NCBI GenBank assembly: GCA_937942965.1 | Contig: CALDGN010000081.1 | Location: 1-7,345 of the forward strand | From: an uncultured Acidimicrobiales bacterium | GTDB lineage: Bacteria; Actinomycetota; Acidimicrobiia; Acidimicrobiales; UBA10347 | Reading direction: 5' to 3' | Length of the DNA: 7,345 nucleotides | Shown: piece after piece, positions 1 to 7,345 of the stretch | Position numbering within the stretch: position 1 is the first letter of the stretch | Layout of the letters: each line of letters opens with the position of its first letter | The notes under the pieces: generated by a model | Told to the model about the DNA's origin: nothing | The model's input: the letters and a program-made list of their open reading frames with translations, nothing else | Databases searched by the model: none | Translations under genes and position numbers: made by a program

Positions 1-1418
1 CGGTCGATGTAGATGCTGTGTGCCTGATAGGCGTTCAGGTCCAGGCCGGCGAAGAACGCGGCGTTGAAGAGCGTCGTGGCGAACTGGCTGACGCCGCCGC
101 CGACGTCTTCGGCGAACACGCCGTTGTAGATGACGCCGGCTGGGACGAAGCCCTTGTTTGTCGTGCGTTCGCCGACGAAGTTGTTGAGCGAGAACTCGCC
201 GCCGGGCTCGATGATGGCGCCGCGGACGATGTCGGCCATCCGCTGAATGTTGGTGACGCGTGCCTGGCCAGAAGGGTGGTTGGTCGTGAACTCGGCCATG
301 AGCTCAGAGATGCCGAGCTCGACCAAGGGAGTGACGTCGTCACGAATCAGTGCGATCTCGACTGGCTGGTCGCCGGCCAAGACAGCTTCGAGCAGGCGGT
401 CGGCAGTGTCGACCTGGCAGCACAGCGCTGCGTTCGAGGCCGGCAGGCGCACCTGGCTTCCTTCGACGATGAGCGTCGTCGTGTCGATCGAGGGTTCGGC
501 GATGCCCGTCGCCGCGTTGATCCACTCAAACAGCGCGGGCGAGTTCAGTCGAGCCCGAGGTTCTGGCCCATCGAACACCAGCTCGACGAGGCCGCGGAAG
601 TCAGCTCCGGGCATCGCGACGAGCTGCCCATCGATCATCAGACTGATCGGCTGCACCGACTGGCCGTTGAGCCGATCGACAAGGCCCTGAATATCGACGT
701 CGATCATCGCATCGGCCGTCGTGTAGGCCTGCACGTTGATTGGCGCACCTGGTTCTGAAGGCAACGAGGTGCTGAGGTCCCGGAGCAATCGCGAGACGTC
801 GAGGATGCTGCCCGGCGAACCCGGTTCGAGCTCGAGGCGGCCATTGTTCAGGATCAGCGACGGCTCACCGGGCTCGACACTGATTGTCTTCGACACTGCT
901 GCCAGTCCGGCTTCGGCCGCCGCTCCGTCCAGGCGCAGCACGGCATCGACTTCGTGGGCTGAGAAGAGTGAACCGAACCACGAGAACGGCCGCATCGCTG
1001 CGCTGCCTTCACGGCCGGCGGCCAAGGTTGCTGCACGGGTCGCCGTGCGATCGAGCTGCAAGCCAAGGCGCTCAGCATCGATCTGGTAGGCCGCTTCGGG
1101 CGTCTCGATGTACACCGGCGCGGTTACGACGAAGCTATTGATGCGCTCGAGCTCGGCGTCGAGTTCTGCGTTGTCGAGGCCACCGACGTTGACGCCAGCG
1201 AGCTCGACGCCTCGGGCCACGCGGCCGTCGTGGCTGCGGATGTCGATGGTCGCCACGAGATAGGCGGCAGCGAGGATGAAGAGCGGCAACCCTGCGAGTG
1301 CCAGACGGCGACGCGTCCAACCAGACGACCCACGAGGTCGCCGACGCCCGCCACGAGGATCGCCTTCGCGGGGGAGACGAGCGCGTGGCAGCACGGAAGT
1401 CGGATCAGGATCGCCCAC
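1..1418 (-). CDS. VanW-family membrane-anchored envelope protein (C-terminus cut off by window edge)
   Basis: The frame is open without a stop from an in-frame TGA at 1487-1485 to the left edge, giving about 472 codons. Counted from GTG 1418, residues 1-38 are very basic and proline-rich (RGGRRRPRG, WTRRR). A hydrophobic helix follows at about 39-58 (LALAGLPLFILAAAYLVATI), so this looks like a single-pass protein with its body outside the membrane. Residues about 60-380 match the general layout of the peptidoglycan-binding-like repeats that usually precede VanW domains. The VanW domain starts near 385 (VTNIQRMADIVRGAI, PGGEFSLNNFVGERT) and contains GGGVSQFATTLFNAAFFAGL at 440-459; its end is missing. 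VanW proteins are named after the vancomycin-resistance cluster, and their biochemical role is unsettled; a cell-wall role is inferred. The start is uncertain: GTG 1418 or GTG 1394, neither with a Shine-Dalgarno. TACAGT (1434-1429) could be a -10 for a nearly leaderless start at 1418. Family assignment is confident; function is not. Confidence 0.88.
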   Translation of the reverse strand, partial: MGDPDPTSVLPRARLPREGDPRGGRRRPRGSSGWTRRRLALAGLPLFILAAAYLVATIDIRSHDGRVARGVELAGVNVGGLDNAELDAELERINSFVVTAPVYIETPEAAYQIDAERLGLQLDRTATRAATLAAGREGSAAMRPFSWFGSLFSAHEVDAVLRLDGAAAEAGLAAVSKTISVEPGEPSLILNNGRLELEPGSPGSILDVSRLLRDLSTSLPSEPGAPINVQAYTTADAMIDVDIQGLVDRLNGQSVQPISLMIDGQLVAMPGADFRGLVELVFDGPEPRARLNSPALFEWINAATGIAEPSIDTTTLIVEGSQVRLPASNAALCCQVDTADRLLEAVLAGDQPVEIALIRDDVTPLVELGISELMAEFTTNHPSGQARVTNIQRMADIVRGAIIEPGGEFSLNNFVGERTTNKGFVPAGVIYNGVFAEDVGGGVSQFATTLFNAAFFAGLDLNAYQAHSIYID

Positions 1419-1491
1419 GGTCTGGTCGACTGTAGATGGTCGCCACTGCGCCGAATCGTCAGCAGACGAGAAGTGCGGTAGGGGTCACTCC

Positions 1492-2175
1492 CTAACGAGA
1501 CGGCAGTGGGAGAGGATCGACCGCGTCGAGCGCATCCATCATCCGCGACAGTTCGGCCATGACCTTGTCCATATCGGCCTGGGGGTCATCGGTCGGAATG
1601 AAGGCCGTGTCGCCCAGCACCATCGTCACCGTTGGCCGCTTCCAGAGCCGAGGAATCGGCCACTTGCCACGGGGCCAGACACGCCCGGTGTTGTGGAAGA
1701 CGATCGGGCGAAGCAGGGCTCCGGCTTCTGCCGCGAGTTCGGCCGCTCCGGGGCGTGCTCGTCCGACCTGGTGGTCGACTCGGTCCTTGGCTGGCACAAG
1801 GCGCCCTTCGGGCATGATGCCGATGAGCTCACCGCGGCGCATCGACTCGATGGCGTCGCGAAACGCTTCGTCCTTCGTCTCGGCATTTAGCGGGATGCAA
1901 CCGATGCGTCGCAGCCAACGCCCAGCGACCGGGTTCGAGAAGTACTTGGCATTGACCAAGAACCGACAACTCACGTCGGCAGCGGCGCAGAACGCAGCGG
2001 ACATGAAGACGTCGAACAAGCTGCGATGGTTCCCGCAGGCGAGCGTCGGACGGTCCGGGTCGAAGTCGAGATGTTCGGGTAGTTCGAGCTTGCAAAAGAG
2101 CTTGCTCATCCGAATCACCAGCCGCCCATCGCGCTGGATGTTGCTGATCGTCGCCGTTGGAGTCGGTTGCACCAT
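1492..2175 (-). CDS. 1-acyl-sn-glycerol-3-phosphate acyltransferase-type protein (PlsC/LPLAT family)
   Basis: Predicted acyltransferase that transfers a fatty acyl chain to lysophosphatidic acid or a related glycerolipid at the inner face of the membrane. From ATG 2175 it is 227 residues. The catalytic NHX4D motif is NHRSLFD at 49-55 (His50, Asp55). The substrate-binding block is MPEGRL at 121-126, where Glu and Gly are kept but the usual FPEGTR wording is changed. Downstream, PGAAELAAEAGALLRPIV matches the conserved stretch after that block. There is no obvious N-terminal membrane helix, so attachment is probably peripheral. ATG 2175 is preferred because AGG lies 10 bases upstream; GTG 2184 in the same frame is possible, and its only upstream AGG is too close. 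The gene is divergent from nucS, and its stop is 73 bases before the VanW-protein start at 1418, so the two may share a transcript. The exact acyl acceptor cannot be read from sequence, so no symbol is given. Confidence 0.9.
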   Translation of the reverse strand: MVQPTPTATISNIQRDGRLVIRMSKLFCKLELPEHLDFDPDRPTLACGNHRSLFDVFMSAAFCAAADVSCRFLVNAKYFSNPVAGRWLRRIGCIPLNAETKDEAFRDAIESMRRGELIGIMPEGRLVPAKDRVDHQVGRARPGAAELAAEAGALLRPIVFHNTGRVWPRGKWPIPRLWKRPTVTMVLGDTAFIPTDDPQADMDKVMAELSRMMDALDAVDPLPLPSR

Positions 2176-2184
2176 CGGCCGCAC

Positions 2185-2255
2185 AACCTAGTGCCCACTG
2201 GACACTTCGCATCGATCCGCCCGCGCGCCCGAAGCGACTTGTAACGTCCCAGCCG
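2185..2255. promoter_or_regulatory. Divergent intergenic region between the plsC-type gene and nucS, with possible nucS -10
   Basis: These 71 bases must hold the promoters for nucS (right) and probably for the acyltransferase gene (left). TGTAAC at 2240-2245 resembles an actinobacterial -10 element and would start transcription only a few bases before ATG 2256, fitting a leaderless nucS mRNA. TGGACA at 2199-2204 looks like a -35 box but is 35 bases away, too far to pair with it. No convincing promoter is seen for the leftward gene. The promoter reading is weak and rests on short matches only. Confidence 0.3.
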
Positions 2256-2915
2256 ATGCGTTTAGTCATTGCTCGCTGCACCGTCGACTACGACGGTCGG
2301 CTCACCGCTCACCTTCCCGAAGCCGTCCGCCTGATCATGGTCAAGGCCGACGGATGTGTTGCCATCCACGCGGATGGCGGCGCCTATAAGCCGTTGAACT
2401 GGATGAACGCGCCGAATCGCCTGGCGATCGATGACGACGGTTGGACGGTCACCAGCCCAAAGGGCGAGACGCTGCGGATCCACATTCACGAGGTCATCAG
2501 CGACACCGACCACGAGATGGGCATCGACCCGGGTCTGCAAAAGGACGGTGTCGAAGCGCACCTCCAAGAACTGCTGGCGGCTGCCCCCGAGACGTTGGGC
2601 GAAGGCGTGCGCCTGGTGCGCCGCGAGTTCCCGACCGACATAGGCCCGGTCGACTTGCTGTGCAAAGACGCTGACGGTGCAACCATCGCCGTCGAGATCA
2701 AGCGCCGCGGCGAGATCGATGGCGTGGAACAGCTCACTCGCTACCTCGAGTTCTTGAACCGCGACCCGCAGCTACGGCCGGTGCGCGGCATGTTTGTCGC
2801 CCAAGAGATCAAGCCGCAGGCAAAGGTCCTGGCAACACACCGTGAGATCGAGTGGCAGGTCGTCGACTACGACGAGCTGCGCGGCATCGAGCCCACGAAC
2901 CCCAAACTGTTCTAG
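2256..2915 (+). CDS. nucS: Mismatch-specific endonuclease NucS/EndoMS
   Basis: Cuts both strands at mismatched DNA and is the core of the MutS/MutL-independent mismatch repair of many Actinobacteria and some Archaea. The 219-residue length is normal for the family. The N-terminal DNA-binding and dimerisation part carries the family signature MRLVIARCTVDYDGRLTAHL (1-20) and AYKPLNWM (43-50). The C-terminal RecB-like nuclease part shows the metal-binding residues Asp133 (in GPVDLL), Glu147 and Lys149 (in VEIK), followed by RGEIDGVEQLTRYLEFL. The protein ends in NPKLF; a short C-terminal tail in corynebacterial EndoMS binds the beta clamp, and this tail could do the same (inference). ATG 2256 is chosen because the family signature begins exactly there; the frame opens further upstream but that part looks non-coding. 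No Shine-Dalgarno precedes the start, which suggests leaderless translation. It converges with gatD, leaving 30 bases between the stop codons. Confidence 0.95.
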   Translation: MRLVIARCTVDYDGRLTAHLPEAVRLIMVKADGCVAIHADGGAYKPLNWMNAPNRLAIDDDGWTVTSPKGETLRIHIHEVISDTDHEMGIDPGLQKDGVEAHLQELLAAAPETLGEGVRLVRREFPTDIGPVDLLCKDADGATIAVEIKRRGEIDGVEQLTRYLEFLNRDPQLRPVRGMFVAQEIKPQAKVLATHREIEWQVVDYDELRGIEPTNPKLF

Positions 2916-2945
2916 GCCCCGGCGCTGTTTGCCAGGCGATTGGGT

Positions 2946-3719
2946 TCAGCGGTCGCGATTGGCTCGCGCCACCGCGGCGGCGTGGGCACGCTGTTCCATC
3001 GAGTCGTCGATCGGCTCGAGTTCGACGGCGGTGTCGCCGTAGCGATGGGCGAGCGCCCAGCCGAGCACCACGTCAGCGAGCCACGGGTTCTTCGGTAGGA
3101 GCGGGCCGTGCAGGTAGGTGCCAATGACACGGTCACGGCAGGCACCTTCGAAGCCGCTGGCGCCATCGTTGCCATGCCCGTTCACGACACGGCCAAGCGG
3201 CTGACAACCGCTTCCGAGCGAGGTTCGGCCGGCATGGTTCTCGTAGCCGACGATCTGACGTGTTTCACCGGCTGCCATCTCGGTTGGCAGATGCGCGTCG
3301 ATGACCAGGTCGCCGATGAGTCGACTCTCGCCCGCCGTCGTTTCTAGGTCGAGCACGCCGGTGCCCGGAAGGCGATCGCCGTTCGAGGCGACGTAACCAT
3401 GTCCCGCGAGCTGAATGCCGCCGCACACGTAGAGCTGGGCGGCGCCGTCATCTGCGGCGGCGCGCATATGGGCGGCCTTGGTTTGTAGATCGTCGGCGAC
3501 CAAGTCTTGGTCCCGATCCTGGCCACCACCCAGGTAGTAGAGGTCGAAGTCGCCGCTGAGCTCGTCGCCGATCGAGACCTCGGTGATCTCAAGTCCAATG
3601 CCTCGCCACGCGAGGCGTCGCTCGAACACGGCGATGTTGCCGCGGTCGGCATAGATGTTCATCAGGTCGGGATACAGGTGGCAGAGCCGCACGCTGTGGC
3701 CCGTGGAATCGGGACTCAT
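2946..3719 (-). CDS. gatD: Lipid II isoglutaminyl synthase, glutamine amidotransferase subunit GatD
   Basis: Hydrolyses glutamine and passes ammonia to MurT, which amidates the alpha-carboxyl of D-glutamate in the lipid II stem peptide to D-isoglutamine. The protein has 257 residues and a class I (CobQ-like) amidotransferase fold. LCHLYPDLMNIYADRGN (12-28) is the typical N-terminal stretch, GGGQDRDQ is at 64-71, and the nucleophile Cys99 sits in CGGIQLAG. YENHAGRT is at 159-166 and catalytic His204 lies in YLHGP. Its ATG overlaps the murT stop as ATGA (3719-3716), the usual arrangement for two subunits made in equal amounts by translational coupling. Residues 235-257 are charged and alanine-rich, with no domain I recognise. 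It is the last gene of the minus-strand run. No strong terminator is visible in the 30 bases before nucS ends from the other side. Confidence 0.95.
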   Translation of the reverse strand: MSPDSTGHSVRLCHLYPDLMNIYADRGNIAVFERRLAWRGIGLEITEVSIGDELSGDFDLYYLGGGQDRDQDLVADDLQTKAAHMRAAADDGAAQLYVCGGIQLAGHGYVASNGDRLPGTGVLDLETTAGESRLIGDLVIDAHLPTEMAAGETRQIVGYENHAGRTSLGSGCQPLGRVVNGHGNDGASGFEGACRDRVIGTYLHGPLLPKNPWLADVVLGWALAHRYGDTAVELEPIDDSMEQRAHAAAVARANRDR

Positions 3720-5107
3720 GACTCGTCCCAGTACTCGGACACGTGGCCTCGCCGAGCGAGTTCTGACCGAACGTCGAGCATGGCGGTGTAGGTCGGAAGT
3801 ACATGCAGCGTCGAGTCGGGATCGGTGGCAGCGACCGCCGCATCGAGGGCACCGGCGACGTCGGGCTTCACCTGGACCGTGTCCATATCGAAGCCGGCGT
3901 AGCGGAAGCGCAGCGCAAGGTCCCAGGCTCGGTCGCCCGCGAGGGTGAGCGAGGCGAGACGCCCTTCGAGGGGTTCCCAGTCGACGTCCCAGATCCAGCT
4001 GACATCTCGGCCGTCAGCGGTGCGGTCATTGAGCACGGCCAGCACGTGCACCTGGCCATCCTCGGCCAGCACGGTGCGGATGTTCTGGTTCACGCCCGTG
4101 GGGTTCTTGGCCAGCAGCAGATTCAGCTTCCGGCCGTCGATGGCGATGCGCTCGCCGCGCCCGAAGGCTGCGCCGGTCGCTCCGATCGCCTGAGCCACGG
4201 CAGCTCGGTGCCCGTGGATCGTCGGCATGACTTGGGCGGCTGCCATCGCCGCCGTCACGTTGTAGGTGTTGTGGAGGCCGGCGAGTGATGAATCGATCTC
4301 GATCGGGCTGCCGTCGATCGCAACCGTGACCGTTTGCCCATCGCTTCGAAGGGCAGCGGCAGTAGCGGTCACCGACGGGACCGGCCGAGCTGCGTCGCCG
4401 TTCGTGCAATGCCAGTGACCAAGATGGCCGAGCAAGACGATGTCGTGCTCGATCGGATGTCCGCAGCGACGACAACTGGTTGCATCCGCGGCGTGGGCCC
4501 GAGCGTCGAGCGCATGCGATACGTCGTCGACACCAAACCACACGACGTTCGATCGGTCTCGCCCGAGGTCGGCGAGGTTCGGGTCGTCGGCGTTGAGCAC
4601 CAGGCTGCAACTCTCGGATACGGCCGCGCTGTCGAGCAGCTCTCGCCAGATGTCAACGAGCGTGTCGAGTTCGCCGTACCGGTCGAGCTGGTCGCGAAAC
4701 AGGTTCATGAGCACGAGCGCCCGGGGCTGAACCGCTCGCGCGACGGCGGGCAGCGCCGCTTCGTCGACTTCGAGAATCGCGATGTCTGGAGCACCGCCGT
4801 CGCCACCACGAGCGCCGTGCAACAGCGCCGCAGCCACGCCTCGTTCCAAGTTGGAACCCTCGGCGTTCGTGACAACCCGCAGTCCAAGCGCCTCGGCCGC
4901 GGCGACGACCAATCGGGTCGTCGTGGTCTTGCCGTTCGTCGCCGAAATCAGGATCGCCCCGTGGGGGAGTCTCGCGGCGAACTCCGCAATCGCGTTTGGG
5001 CGCAGCCGCAGCAGCACGACGCCAGGCAGCGTGGTGCCACCGCCACGCCCAAGTCGGCGGCTCAGCCAACCCGCGCCGAGCGCGACAAGGCTGGCCAGTT
5101 TCAGCAT
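3716..5107 (-). CDS. murT: Lipid II isoglutaminyl synthase, Mur-ligase-like subunit MurT
   Basis: ATP-dependent partner of GatD that activates the D-Glu carboxylate of lipid II for amidation on the cytoplasmic side of the membrane. From ATG 5107 it is 463 residues. Seen in order: an N-terminal helix (MLKLASLVALGAGWLSRRLG), the Mur-ligase P-loop ATNGKTTTT (56-64, Lys60), NAEGSNLERG (81-90), ILEVDEAALP (111-120) and MNLFRDQLDRYGE (134-146). A zinc-ribbon-like insertion spans about 212-237. LHNTYNVTAAMAAA (278-291) is the central-domain nucleotide-sensing stretch. The C-terminal DUF1727 part has LAKNPTGVNQNIRTVL (332-347) and the Asp-rich DGRDVSWIWDVDWE (365-378), the region supplying the catalytic aspartate of the complex. 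Oddity: the ribbon has Cys212, Cys215 and Cys234, but position 237, where the fourth Cys is expected, is Gly. ATG 5107 is chosen because homology begins there and it lies 4 bases after the ettA stop; the upstream open frame only overlaps ettA. Confidence 0.95.
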   Translation of the reverse strand: MLKLASLVALGAGWLSRRLGRGGGTTLPGVVLLRLRPNAIAEFAARLPHGAILISATNGKTTTTRLVVAAAEALGLRVVTNAEGSNLERGVAAALLHGARGGDGGAPDIAILEVDEAALPAVARAVQPRALVLMNLFRDQLDRYGELDTLVDIWRELLDSAAVSESCSLVLNADDPNLADLGRDRSNVVWFGVDDVSHALDARAHAADATSCRRCGHPIEHDIVLLGHLGHWHCTNGDAARPVPSVTATAAALRSDGQTVTVAIDGSPIEIDSSLAGLHNTYNVTAAMAAAQVMPTIHGHRAAVAQAIGATGAAFGRGERIAIDGRKLNLLLAKNPTGVNQNIRTVLAEDGQVHVLAVLNDRTADGRDVSWIWDVDWEPLEGRLASLTLAGDRAWDLALRFRYAGFDMDTVQVKPDVAGALDAAVAATDPDSTLHVLPTYTAMLDVRSELARRGHVSEYWDES

Positions 5108-5111
5108 CGAC

Positions 5112-6788
<1,677 letters not shown>

Positions 6789-6790
6789 TG

Positions 6791-6808
6791 GGGCCAGGCT
6801 ACTGGCCC
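6791..6808 (-). promoter_or_regulatory. Perfect 7-bp inverted repeat between the lipoprotein stop and the ettA start
   Basis: GGGCCAG (6791-6797) and CTGGCCC (6802-6808) are exact reverse complements around a 4-base loop. In a leftward transcript the hairpin begins 11 bases after the lipoprotein TAA and ends 2 bases before the ettA ATG. No run of U follows on either strand, so it is not a classic intrinsic terminator. It could attenuate read-through from the lipoprotein gene, protect an mRNA end, or hinder ribosome loading at ettA. The structure is visible; the function is inference. Confidence 0.4.
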
Positions 6809-6819
6809 ATTCGCCTGGG

Positions 6820-7254
6820 TTAGCGGCCGCTGTTGCGGGCCGAACCGGACCACTTGTTCGATGTCAGGTCGAACAGGGCACAGACGACCTCTCGGTCATC
6901 GCCTCGGTCCCAGCTGTCTTCGGTCGGGTAGAGCGTGAAGACCTCGAATGCTGAGTCGAGGTAGGGCGTGCCGACGTACGCATCGAAGGCGCCGACACAA
7001 CCGTCACGAGCGAGGTCGGGCACCACAGAGTCGCCGGGGTAGTCGTCGCCAGCGATGTCGAACAGGTGGAACACCTCGTTGTTGTGGGTCTCGCCGCAGT
7101 CGATGATCTCGACATCGCTGATCTCGTCGGTCGCCTCGGGGTCGTTGAAGCACTGTCCAACCTCGAGCGAGAACACATTTCCTTGGGTACACGCCGTCGC
7201 CAGAAGCCCTGTTGCCAGAAGCACTGCCGCCATCGCCATCATCATTCGCTTCAC
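6820..7254 (-). CDS. Septum-formation-family lipoprotein
   Basis: Small exported lipoprotein of 144 residues. A short basic start (MKR) and a hydrophobic stretch lead to a lipobox ending LLATAC, so Cys22 would be lipidated and the mature protein anchored on the outer face of the membrane. The mature part fits the actinobacterial septum-formation domain: VGQCF (32-36), VEIIDCGETHNNEVFHLFD (48-66), YPG (72-74), CVGAFDAYVG (86-95), PTEDSWDRGD (110-119) and EVVCALFD (122-129). Four mature cysteines (35, 53, 86, 125) probably form two disulfides. The family name comes from a proposed role in cell division; the molecular activity is unknown to me. GTG 7254 is chosen over in-frame ATGs at 7317 and 7275 because AGGGAG (7266-7261) sits 6 bases upstream and the product then starts as a normal signal peptide. 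It is separated from ettA by 31 bases including a hairpin. Confidence 0.82.
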   Translation of the reverse strand: MKRMMMAMAAVLLATGLLATACTQGNVFSLEVGQCFNDPEATDEISDVEIIDCGETHNNEVFHLFDIAGDDYPGDSVVPDLARDGCVGAFDAYVGTPYLDSAFEVFTLYPTEDSWDRGDDREVVCALFDLTSNKWSGSARNSGR

Positions 7255-7260
7255 CGGAAT

Positions 7261-7266
7261 CTCCCT
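7261..7266 (-). promoter_or_regulatory. Shine-Dalgarno sequence for the lipoprotein gene
   Basis: Read on the minus strand this is AGGGAG, 6 bases before GTG 7254. It is the only convincing Shine-Dalgarno in the window and it decides the start of the lipoprotein gene. The rest of the stretch to the right edge (7267-7345) shows no recognisable gene and no clear promoter. Confidence 0.7.
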
Positions 7267-7345
7267 ATTCCTCATCTTCGGTGGTCGGGCCTCATTGTTG
7301 TGCCCGCCAAGGTCCATCGGTAGAGGGACCGTTCCCCTGAGGACT

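Noticed and set aside
18..758. Plus-strand open frame of about 246 codons near the left edge
   Set aside because: It is the exact antisense register of the VanW gene, whose minus-strand translation carries clear VanW motifs.
2157..2255. 33-residue N-terminal extension of NucS from an upstream ATG
   Set aside because: NucS homology starts exactly at ATG 2256; the extension overlaps the start of the divergent acyltransferase gene and has no family similarity.
2923..2951. Possible shared terminator between nucS and gatD (CGCTG and CAGCG arms)
   Set aside because: The stem is only 5 bp with a 19-base loop and has no T-run on either strand.
7325..7336. Small inverted repeat GGGA-CCGT-TCCC near the right edge
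   Set aside because: A 4-bp stem is expected by chance in GC-rich DNA, and the surrounding context is cut off by the window edge.

Overview
This is a GC-rich, densely coded chromosomal window from an actinomycete-type bacterium. I infer Actinomycetota from the NucS mismatch endonuclease, the MurT/GatD peptidoglycan amidation pair, the septum-formation-family lipoprotein and the sparse Shine-Dalgarno sequences. Acidimicrobiia (Ilumatobacter-like) is my best guess, but only a guess. I see no rRNA, tRNA, insertion sequence, CRISPR array or phage gene.

Layout from right to left: four minus-strand genes form a tight run. They encode a septum-formation-family lipoprotein (7254-6820), the ABC-F ribosome factor EttA (6788-5112), the Mur-ligase-like MurT (5107-3716) and the glutamine amidotransferase GatD (3719-2946). 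The ettA-murT gap is 4 bases and murT-gatD overlap by 4 bases (ATGA), so these three are almost certainly co-transcribed. The lipoprotein gene is separated from ettA by 31 bases that hold a perfect 7-bp hairpin. nucS (2256-2915) lies on the plus strand, convergent with gatD. It is divergent from a minus-strand PlsC-type acyltransferase gene (2175-1492), which is followed by a minus-strand gene for a membrane-anchored VanW-family protein. That last gene runs off the left edge.

How the genes work together: five of the seven genes act on, or are predicted to act at, the cell envelope or its precursors (VanW protein, PlsC, MurT, GatD, lipoprotein). MurT and GatD together amidate the D-glutamate of the lipid II stem peptide. 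EttA gates translation according to ATP/ADP status, and NucS handles mismatch repair in lineages without MutS/MutL. No gene here is of an unrecognised kind and I see no clear undescribed system. The observations most worth checking are a degenerate zinc ribbon in MurT, the ettA-murT-gatD linkage, and the hairpin placed directly before the ettA start.
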